This document shows positions 1-7,030 of a DNA stretch of 7,030 nt, one piece after another. The position numbers were made by a program, and so were the translations under genes. The stretch is taken from NCBI RefSeq assembly GCF_946221145.1, contig NZ_CAMIOH010000164.1:1-7030 (forward strand), read 5' to 3'. The notes under the pieces are model-generated. The model was not told the DNA's origin. It did no database searches and saw only the letters and a program-made list of their open reading frames with translations. The stretch's first letter is position 1, and every line of letters starts with the position of its first letter. The DNA comes from an uncultured Paracoccus sp. GTDB lineage: Bacteria; Pseudomonadota; Alphaproteobacteria; Rhodobacterales; Rhodobacteraceae.

Positions 1-1352
<1,352 letters not shown>

Positions 1353-1362
1353 TCGACAGGCC

Positions 1363-1380
1363 GGGTGCGTGCACGCACCC
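1363..1380. repeat. Perfect 18-bp palindrome after acnA
   Basis: GGGTGCGTG is followed directly by its exact reverse complement CACGCACCC, starting 10 bases after the acnA stop. In RNA it could fold as a 7-bp stem with a TGCA tetraloop. No T-run follows, so it is not itself a typical intrinsic terminator. It may protect the acnA mRNA 3' end or act as a protein-binding site; the role is inferred only. Confidence 0.6.
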
Positions 1381-1399
1381 GCCGAATTGCGGAATTACG

Positions 1400-1428
1400 A
1401 AAGCCCCGGTCGAAAGGCCGGGGCTTTT
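1400..1428 (+). terminator. Rho-independent terminator between acnA and arsR
   Basis: AAAGCCCCGG (1400-1409) pairs perfectly with CCGGGGCTTT (1418-1427) across an 8-base loop, and the T-run is 1425-1428. It ends acnA transcription. Because acnA and arsR converge, it may also stop arsR transcripts, although the T-run is weaker in that direction. Confidence 0.88.
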
Positions 1429-1478
1429 CCGTGATCCGTTTCCGTTCGCGGCGGCGTCTGCCTTGCGGGACGAAGCTG

Positions 1479-1814
1479 TCATTGGCCATCGGAACAAGAT
1501 GCCGCAACGCCGTCTGTGCATAGCCGCATCTGCCCACCACAACAGTCATCCATCAGAAACCGCACCAGACCATTCAGCGCAGCCATGTCGATGCTGTAGA
1601 TGATCGAGCGGCTTTCACGACGCGAGACGATCAGGCCCGCGCGTTCCAATTCCTTCACATGAAAGCTGATATTCGAGGCGCTTCCCCCCGCTTCTTCTGC
1701 GATCACGCCTGCGGCCAGTCCTTCGGGACCGGCCACGATCAGCAGGCGCAGGATGCGTAAGCGGGTTTTCTGCGACAGCGCGGCAAAGGCAGCAAGGGCT
1801 TGACGCTCTTCCAT
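1479..1814 (-). CDS. arsR: ArsR-family arsenic-responsive transcriptional repressor
   Basis: A 111-residue ArsR/SmtB winged-helix repressor, the normal length for the family. Residues 5-25 (ALAAFAALSQKTRLRILRLL) match the first helices. Residues 32-64 form the helix-turn-helix (GLAAGVIAEEAGGSASNISFHV then KELERAGLI), and 65-75 form the beta wing (SRRESRSIIYS). The classical metal motif ELCVC of the recognition-helix type is absent. Instead there is a C-terminal cluster C91-C92, C99 and C107 (DDCCGGQMRLC). This resembles the As(III) site at the C-terminus of Acidithiobacillus ferrooxidans ArsR (Cys95, Cys96, Cys102), so the inducer is probably arsenite. The ATG at 1812-1814 has an AGGA on the minus strand about 10 bases upstream. 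It diverges from arsC with only a short shared control region, the standard arrangement for an autoregulated ars cassette. Family is secure; As(III) sensing is inferred from cysteines and context. Confidence 0.93.
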   Translation of the reverse strand: MEERQALAAFAALSQKTRLRILRLLIVAGPEGLAAGVIAEEAGGSASNISFHVKELERAGLIVSRRESRSIIYSIDMAALNGLVRFLMDDCCGGQMRLCTDGVAASCSDGQ

Positions 1815-1856
1815 ATTTCAATGATCCTAAAAATATCGAATCAATGGATATCGTGA
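1815..1856. promoter_or_regulatory. Divergent arsR/arsC control region, candidate ArsR operator
   Basis: This AT-rich gap in GC-rich surroundings must carry the promoters of both divergent units. ATATC (1833-1837) and GATAT (1847-1851) form an inverted repeat with a 9-base centre. TCAATG occurs twice (1818-1823 and 1841-1846) and ATATCG twice (1833-1838 and 1848-1853). The 1833-1851 dyad is a reasonable ArsR-binding candidate. I could not assign convincing -35/-10 pairs for either direction. Confidence 0.5.
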
Positions 1857-2318
1857 ATGACATTCTCTGGCAACCACGGCGGCTTGTCTGGTCTGGTGGA
1901 TGTTGTGATCTATCACAACCCCGACTGCGGCACGTCCCGCAATACGCTTGGCCTGGTCCGCAATGCCGGGGTCGAGCCGCATGTGGTCGAATACCTGAAA
2001 TCGCCCCCTTCTCGGGCGCTGCTGGTGCAACTGATCGCCCGCATGGGGTTGACCGCCCGCGATCTGCTGCGCCAGAAGGGAACGCCCCATGCCGATCTGG
2101 GCCTTGGCGATCCGGCCCTGACCGAGGATCAGCTTCTGGACGCGATGATGACATATCCGATCCTGATAAACCGTCCTATCGTGGTCAGCCCCAAGGGCGT
2201 GCGGCTGTGCCGCCCGTCCGAGGCCGTGCTTGATCTGCTGCCGCCGCAACTGGGCGCGTTCTGGAAAGAGGACGGCGAAGCGGTGATCGGCGCTGACGGG
2301 CTGCCCGTGGCATCCTGA
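1857..2318 (+). CDS. arsC: Glutaredoxin-dependent arsenate reductase ArsC
   Basis: ArsC reduces arsenate to arsenite in the cytoplasm using glutaredoxin and glutathione, producing the substrate of the downstream efflux carrier. The 153-residue product aligns almost without gaps to the E. coli plasmid R773-type ArsC (141 aa). Catalytic Cys24 sits in YHNPDCGTSRNTL, and the three arsenate-binding arginines correspond to R72 (DLLRQK), R106 (PILINRPIVV) and R119 (GVRLCRPSE), all at a constant offset of 12 from E. coli Cys12/Arg60/Arg94/Arg107. The end (GAFWKEDGEAVIGADG) also matches. The start is uncertain. ATG 1857 is used here, but it adds 12 residues to the family N-terminus and leaves only 42 bases for both promoters. 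GTG 1896 would give 140 residues, the usual length; TTG 1884 is also possible. The stop is 15 bases before acr3, so the two are one operon. Confidence 0.95.
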   Translation: MTFSGNHGGLSGLVDVVIYHNPDCGTSRNTLGLVRNAGVEPHVVEYLKSPPSRALLVQLIARMGLTARDLLRQKGTPHADLGLGDPALTEDQLLDAMMTYPILINRPIVVSPKGVRLCRPSEAVLDLLPPQLGAFWKEDGEAVIGADGLPVAS

Positions 2319-2333
2319 CCGGAGAGACAGCAA

Positions 2334-3401
<1,068 letters not shown>

Positions 3402-3433
3402 GGGCTCGAACCAGCCGCCGCAGGCGTTCCCCA

Positions 3434-3462
3434 TTGACCCCGGCCCCCTTCCCGGCCATATG
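3434..3462 (+). promoter_or_regulatory. Probable sigma-70 promoter of rnpB
   Basis: TTGACC (3434-3439) and CATATG (3457-3462) are separated by exactly 17 bases. The -35 is strong and the -10 weak (3 of 6). Initiation 6-7 bases after the -10 falls at the first base of the RNase P P1 helix (3468-3469), which supports the assignment. Confidence 0.6.
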
Positions 3463-3467
3463 CCCCC

Positions 3468-3844
3468 TGCGCGGAGGGCTGGATGACCGCGGCGGGCGAC
3501 CGTCGAGGAAAGTCCGGACTCCATGAGGCGACGGTGCCGGGTAACGCCCGGCGGGGGCAACCCCAGGGACAGCGCCACAGAGAACGAGACCGCCCATGTC
3601 CGCATGGGTAAGGGTGAAACGGTGGGGTAAGAGCCCACCGGGGGGCTGGCAACAGCGCCCGCATGGCAAGCCCCACCGGGAGCAATGCCGAATAGGGACC
3701 GCGCGTGGTGCAAGCCACAGGGCCGCCTTGCCCCAGCAGGTCCGGGTAGGCAGCTTGATCCGGCGGGCAACCGCCGGGCCAGAGGAATGGTCATCCAGCC
3801 GCGAAAGCGGTGGACAGAATCCGGCTTACAGGCCCTCCGCGCGC
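3468..3844 (+). ncRNA. rnpB: RNase P RNA, bacterial type A
   Basis: This is the catalytic RNA of RNase P, which cleaves 5' leaders from pre-tRNAs together with protein RnpA. The hallmark conserved regions are present in order. GAGGAAAGTCCGGACTCC (3505-3522) is the 5' side of P4 and its flanks. GGGTGAAACGGTGGGGTAAG lies near 3611-3630 (P10-P12 region). AGAGGAATGGTCATCC occurs at 3781-3796. ACAGAATCCGGCTTAC (3814-3829) is the 3' side of P4. The terminal helix P1 closes perfectly: GCGCGGAGGG (3469-3478) pairs with CCCTCCGCGC (3833-3842), fixing the ends to within a few bases. The length, about 376 nt, is normal for alphaproteobacteria. It sits directly after acr3 and before rpmG. Open frames across this stretch are artefacts of its GC-rich sequence. 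Confidence 0.96.
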
Positions 3845-3883
3845 ACCATGGTGCAAATCACCGCCTGTGCCTGGCGATTCGGG

Positions 3884-3911
3884 TTGACTTCGGCCCGCCC
3901 ATGGCTAAAAG
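3884..3911 (+). promoter_or_regulatory. Probable promoter of rpmG
   Basis: TTGACT (3884-3889) and TAAAAG (3906-3911) lie 16 bases apart in the gap between rnpB and rpmG. The -35 is strong; the -10 matches 4 of 6. A separate promoter here fits the absence of a clear terminator after rnpB: L33 can be made independently. Confidence 0.5.
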
Positions 3912-3975
3912 GCAGGCTTCAAACGAATTCCACGGGGACTGCGCCGCGCGATTGCCCCGAAGCAGGAGCGATACC

Positions 3976-4143
3976 ATGGCGAAGCCGACCACCATCAAGA
4001 TCCGGCTGAACTCGACCGCCGGCACGGGCCACTTCTATGTCACCAAGAAGAACGCCCGCACCATGACCGAAAAGATGACCGTCCGTAAATTCGACCCGGT
4101 CGTCCGTCAGCATGTCGAATACAAGGAAGGCAAGATCAAGTAA
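3976..4143 (+). CDS. rpmG: 50S ribosomal protein L33
   Basis: A 55-residue basic protein of the large ribosomal subunit located near the E-site. The sequence starts MAKPTTIKIRLNSTAGTGHF and continues with YVTKKNARTMTEKMTVRKFD and a C-terminal HVEYKEGKIK, which is diagnostic for bacterial L33. It contains no cysteine, so it is the zinc-independent (C-minus) form usual in alphaproteobacteria. ATG 3976 is chosen because homology begins exactly there and AGGAG (3964-3968) sits 7 bases upstream; the same frame is open far upstream into rnpB, but that part is not coding. It is probably monocistronic, with its own promoter and the hairpin terminator at 4186-4214 downstream. Confidence 0.96.
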   Translation: MAKPTTIKIRLNSTAGTGHFYVTKKNARTMTEKMTVRKFDPVVRQHVEYKEGKIK

Positions 4144-4185
4144 GGATCTGCCGCATTTGTCTGGAGCCTTGGATCCAGCGACTCA

Positions 4186-4214
4186 AAAAGGCGCCTCTGG
4201 CGCCTTTTATTTTT
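4186..4214. terminator. Bidirectional terminator between rpmG and the acyltransferase gene
   Basis: AAAAGGCGCC (4186-4195) pairs perfectly with GGCGCCTTTT (4199-4208) around a TCT loop. It is followed by a T-rich tract to 4214 on the plus strand and preceded by five A's (4185-4189), which give a T-run on the minus strand. It can end both the convergent rpmG and acyltransferase transcripts. Confidence 0.9.
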
Positions 4215-4234
4215 GGGTCATCTTGATCGATTCC

Positions 4235-5266
4235 CTAACGGATCAGCCGCATGCGACGGTTCATCGGAACCGAGAAAAGAGGATTTCCCGGAATCGTCGC
4301 AAGCGTGATCGCTGCACCATAAGACAGCACCATCGTTGCCGCGACCATGATCGCCAACAGCCCGTGGCCATTTTGCCCCAACCCCAACCGCGGAAGAACT
4401 GCCATCACCGCAGCGATGCAAAACTGGTGCAGCAGAAAGAGCTCCAGTGAACACCTGCCAAGATGCGCAAATATTTTCCGAATACCTTCTAACCGTGAGA
4501 ATAAAAATTGCAGTGCGTATATCGCCGAGAACGTTGCTGGTATGCTTAGCGCCATACGGAAGAAATCTCGGCCGAACTGCACGTCTTGAAGAACGAGGTA
4601 ACAGGCAAACCAGATTCCGATCGCGGCCAGAAAGCCAATGGCGTTTGTTTTCCACTCATTCATCAAAAAATCTGCAAAAATGAAGCCGATCGTGAAGAAA
4701 ATGAAACCACGGACAGACAGATTCCATGTCAGCCTTTCCAGGCCCTCTGGAAGGTTGACATACTGAAGAAACAGGGTCAGGGCCAAAGAAAGGACGACGC
4801 TGAGCAGCAGCGCGGCCGTCCTGCTTAGTGTCCGGATTGCCATAGCATATGCGCCCAGTATGGCGATCGCATAGATGAACCACATATTCCCGACCGGCTC
4901 GAGCAGGGCGTATTGCAGACCAATAAATTCCTTCGGATCCCGGTCAGCTGAATTAAGATTCACTCCTGCGGAGATGACCAGAACGCTGAGCCATCCCCAG
5001 ACCGCCGCGACCCAGACGGTCCACGTTAATCGTTTGGTAAGGAACCAATGCCAGCCGCGGCTGGCAGGGATCGAGAAAAGAATACCCGAGCACAGGAAGA
5101 AGGCCGGCATCCGTACCAGGCGCAAGACGCTGTTGATTTCGTTGACGACAGGATTCAATTCACCGCCGCTTTGTGCCAGATAAACTTTCGCGGCAATGAT
5201 GCAATGGTTCAATATGACAAGAGAGATCGTCATGCCCCGCAATGCGTCCAGCCACACCAAGCGCAT
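4235..5266 (-). CDS. Acyltransferase-3 family integral membrane protein
   Basis: A polytopic membrane acyltransferase (Acyl_transf_3 family, which O-acetylates cell-surface polysaccharides, LPS, Nod factors and similar substrates). From the chosen start it has 343 residues, typical length, and about ten hydrophobic segments. Residues 5-21, WLDALRGMTISLVILNH, carry the family R-X10-H motif (R10, H21). Other family features are RMPAFFLCSGILF, GNMWFIYAI and, near the end, SLELFLLHQF. The second arginine motif after TM3 is weak (FLTKRLTW). The substrate cannot be read from sequence. The ATG at 5264-5266 is chosen because homology begins there; ATG 5281, ATG 5311 or TTG 5347 would add up to 27 residues, and none has a strong ribosome-binding site. 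The DNA is AT-richer than the flanking core genes (50% GC in 4561-4620), suggesting transfer. It stands alone, between rpmG and an integrase remnant. Confidence 0.9.
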   Translation of the reverse strand: MRLVWLDALRGMTISLVILNHCIIAAKVYLAQSGGELNPVVNEINSVLRLVRMPAFFLCSGILFSIPASRGWHWFLTKRLTWTVWVAAVWGWLSVLVISAGVNLNSADRDPKEFIGLQYALLEPVGNMWFIYAIAILGAYAMAIRTLSRTAALLLSVVLSLALTLFLQYVNLPEGLERLTWNLSVRGFIFFTIGFIFADFLMNEWKTNAIGFLAAIGIWFACYLVLQDVQFGRDFFRMALSIPATFSAIYALQFLFSRLEGIRKIFAHLGRCSLELFLLHQFCIAAVMAVLPRLGLGQNGHGLLAIMVAATMVLSYGAAITLATIPGNPLFSVPMNRRMRLIR

Positions 5267-5347
5267 TGTCACCCCGTCCATCCGGATAAAATCAACCCTG
5301 TATCCCGACATCCTTACAGGGACCAAAAATTGCGCAATACAAACCAA

Positions 5348-5513
5348 GCCCGACCCTGCACTAATTTATGTCCTGCTGATTAAGACAGCGACACCTTGCA
5401 CAAATAGCTATCATTTCCCATGCAGGGATAGTTCGGGACCTCCTTATGGTTGCATGGAGAGATCTGCTGGTCTCACTGTTTGATGGGGTTTTTACCGTGC
5501 TATCGTGAAATAA
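5348..5513. other. AT-rich gene-poor spacer
   Basis: This stretch is upstream of the acyltransferase gene and beyond the end of the integrase remnant. I see no protein-like frame in it. It is AT-rich for this genome (42% GC in 5461-5520). It should hold the minus-strand acyltransferase promoter, but I could not pick a convincing one. A minus-strand AAGGAGG near 5440 has no start codon at a suitable distance. Confidence 0.4.
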
Positions 5514-5648
5514 TTATGTCACATCAAGACGCCGCGTATGCGTTGGGTCAGTTCTGCAATCTCGGCAGGCATAACTGAGATCGACGGTGGTAAATCCGCT
5601 GATCGGCATATAGGCCACTTCGCCGTTCGCTCCGGTTGCGTGCGTGAA
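5514..5648 (-). other. Possible continuation of the decayed integrase beyond the premature stop
   Basis: Beyond the TAG at 5649-5651 the same minus-strand frame stays open for 44 codons to TAA at 5514-5516. It reads FTHATGANGEVAYMPISG and then FTTVDLSYACRDC. The third codon positions are fairly GC-rich at first (about two thirds of 31 codons counted), suggesting it was once coding and that the TAG is a nonsense mutation. I do not recognise the segment with confidence, and no R, HxxR or Y recombinase motifs occur in it. Confidence 0.3.
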
Positions 5649-6862
5649 CTACTGCATCAGTTCCTTGGTCGCATTGGACCGAAACTTGGCATTTTTCCGG
5701 ATCCACTCGGCGTCTGTCTCCGCGATCAGGACGTCGAGGTTCCGGGTTTCCGAGCAGCTTTTCCCGTGCGTTTCCGGTAGCCGGCGCAACTTCCTCTTTG
5801 CTCCCGGAGCTGCTCGTCCGTAATTTCGCAGAGCGGCCGATCGCCCAGCAATCCGATCCAGAGACGCTTGCCCACCTCCGCATTGTTCCGGCTGGACTTC
5901 ACCCAGCTTCTGCCGGCGGCCTCGTCCGGAACCTCCTCCTCTCCAAACTCGTCGGTGTATCCGGCCACCTTCTTGGCGATGTAGAGATCGAAATATGCAC
6001 CGAGCCGCATGGAAGCTACCCCCGTGGCAAGTGGCTTGGTCCGATCCGCCGGCTTCATGCCGGGCGCTTTACGGATGTCCTCCTCCTTTGCCTGCCGCAG
6101 CGGAACCACAAGCACCGTGGGGGCTGCCTCAACCTGAGAATCGGGAGAACGCATCGTCGGCATCTCGGCAGGGACAAAGCCCGCCGGCGTGGCCAGCGGC
6201 GGGATGCAGGCCTGCGGTGCGATCACTGCCGGCAACAAGGTGTGGCGAACTTCGGCATTTCCACCGGGAGATGTGCGAAAAAACGGACTCGGCGCATCGA
6301 AGATGCCGACATCTCGCCGGGCATTTTCCTCTGCTGCATCGAGCATGACGCGCAGCGCCCGATAGGCCAGGCGCGGCCAATCCTCGTCTTCCTCGTCCAG
6401 ATCGACACCAAGACGCGCGGCCACATCCCGGAGGGGCTGTCTGGCTGGCCCCCGATCACGATGCGCGAGGGCGCAGCGTAGCGCGTTGATGGCGGCCTGA
6501 GAGCAGGCAGCCTCGTAGGAAGCCGCCTCGGCAGACAGTTGCGGCGCGACCTCACGCGCAGCCTCATGGGCCGAGACGAGAAAGCGTCCCAGCTCCTCGA
6601 GATATGTTGCCATGATCTGCGGCCCGATTGCCATCGTCGTCTCCGTCCTGCGGGCGAAGGCGATGTCGGTCAGAAAGGTCAGTTTCTGAGCCAGCACCTT
6701 CGCTTCCGCCAGGAGATGCGTCCGAAGCGGGAAAAGCAGAGACATTTTTTTCGACGGCGGTGCCATGTCCTGGCCAAGCCAGCGCTGGGGCCAGCGACGG
6801 CGCCAATGGAATCCGGAAGGACGGTATTCGAGATGCAGTTGATTGATCTGGAGAACGCGCAA
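5649..6862 (-). pseudogene. Decayed site-specific integrase (tyrosine-recombinase type), N-terminal and core-binding regions only
   Basis: The first frame (TTG 6862 to TGA 5726, 378 codons) resembles phage or island integrases of Rhodobacterales. An N-terminal DUF6538-like segment (YRPSGFHWRRRWP at residues 13-25, LLFPLRTHLLAEAKVLAQKL at 42-61) is followed by a long variable linker (about 80-280) and a SAM-like core-binding region (MRLGAYFDLYIAKKV at 285-299, KRLWIGLLGDRPLCEITDEQ at 332-351). After E354 homology moves to another frame at 5798: KRKLRRLPETHGKS, then NLDVLIAETDAEWIRKNAKF, ending at TAG 5649-5651. This implies a net one-base loss between 5799 and 5803. The catalytic domain with R, HxxR and Y is not present, so it should be inactive. 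TTG is accepted because AGGAG lies 8 bases upstream. It reads away from the tRNA-Asn 3' end 114 bases away, the normal arrangement for an element inserted there. The frameshift reading is mine; a sequencing error cannot be excluded, but it would not restore the catalytic domain. Confidence 0.75.
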
Positions 6863-6931
6863 CGCTCCGACTCCTGTGCCAGCGAATGTGCCACACGGAG
6901 AGACAGGAATCGTGCCAAGAGAAACATGCCG

Positions 6932-6959
6932 CGACTTCCCGTGAGAAGTCGTTTATTTT
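6932..6959 (+). terminator. Hairpin with T-rich tail between tRNA-Asn and integrase remnant
   Basis: CGACTTC (6932-6938) pairs perfectly with GAAGTCG (6945-6951) over a 6-base loop, followed by TTTATTTT. It looks like a plus-strand intrinsic terminator facing the tRNA gene. In the minus direction it could partly end the tRNA transcript, but no clear T-run follows there. Confidence 0.5.
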
Positions 6960-6976
6960 CAGCTACTTGCTTGAAT

Positions 6977-7030
6977 TGGCTCCGGCGGTAGGGATCGAAC
7001 CTACGACCAATTGATTAACAGTCAACTGCT
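6977..7030 (-). tRNA. tRNA-Asn (anticodon GTT), 3' part, truncated by the window edge
   Basis: Read on the minus strand, the last 54 bases give the 3' part of a tRNA. The anticodon stem is GTTGA/TCAAT with the 7-base loop CTGTTAA, and the anticodon GTT is at 7019-7017. The T-arm is GTAGG-TTCGATC-CCTAC, followed by acceptor strand CGCCGGA, discriminator G and an encoded CCA ending at 6977. GTT reads asparagine codons AAC/AAU. The D-arm and 5' acceptor strand lie outside the window. The 3' end points at the integrase remnant and is the likely historical attachment site. Confidence 0.95.

Noticed and set aside
3685..4143. Longer 152-residue version of the L33 gene starting inside rnpB
   Set aside because: L33 homology and the AGGAG ribosome-binding site begin at 3976; the extension is translated RNase P RNA.
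5063..5076. Similarity to the tRNA-Asn 3' region (ggcagggatcga against ggtagggatcga), considered as a far attachment site
   Set aside because: Only about 12 bases with a mismatch, inside the acyltransferase coding sequence, and lacking the CCA-proximal bases expected in an att core.
5329..5338. 10-bp palindrome ATTGCGCAAT as an operator
   Set aside because: Several palindromes of this length are expected by chance in 7 kb, and nothing else supports a site.
5354..5427. Inverted pair CCCTGCA / TGCAGGG around the gap upstream of the acyltransferase gene
   Set aside because: Seven bases only, 60 bases apart, with no adjacent target duplication or transposase; not evidence for an insertion sequence.
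5798..6991. Plus-strand frames opposite the integrase remnant
   Set aside because: No recognisable protein features, whereas the minus strand shows integrase regions over the same span.

Overview
The window looks like chromosomal DNA of a high-GC alphaproteobacterium, most likely Rhodobacterales and Paracoccus-like. This rests on the GC-rich codon use, the alphaproteobacterial type-A RNase P RNA, a cysteine-free ribosomal protein L33, and an integrase type common in that order. The genus is an inference from gene content; no database search was possible.

Layout, left to right. Positions 1-1352 hold the C-terminal half of aconitase AcnA (TCA cycle), closed by a palindrome and a perfect 10-bp-stem terminator. 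Positions 1479-3401 hold a compact arsenic-resistance cassette: arsR on the minus strand, diverging from arsC and an ACR3-type arsenite efflux gene on the plus strand. ArsC would reduce arsenate to arsenite, the ACR3 carrier would export arsenite, and ArsR would repress the cassette until As(III) binds its C-terminal cysteines. The cassette abuts rnpB (about 3468-3844), whose likely promoter occupies the 66-base gap after acr3. Next come rpmG (3976-4143) with its own promoter and a bidirectional terminator (4186-4214).

From 4235 rightward the character changes. A minus-strand acyltransferase-3 membrane protein lies in visibly AT-richer DNA: 50% GC in 4561-4620, against 63% in the acnA stretch 1021-1080. 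After an AT-rich gene-poor gap comes a decayed site-specific integrase (5649-6862, minus). It keeps its N-terminal and core-binding regions, has a frameshift near 5800 and a stop at 5649-5651, and lacks any recognisable catalytic domain. Its start is 114 bases from the 3' end of a tRNA-Asn(GTT) gene, which runs off the right edge. This is the usual architecture of an integrative element inserted at a tRNA 3' end, here as a remnant.

Core functions (aconitase, RNase P, L33, tRNA-Asn) are thus interleaved with two accessory modules, the ars cassette and the acyltransferase/integrase remnant. I see no clearly new biological system. The points most worth checking are the C-terminal cysteine cluster in ArsR, the terminator-free acr3-rnpB junction, the integrase remnant with its possible acyltransferase cargo, and a perfect 18-bp palindrome after acnA.
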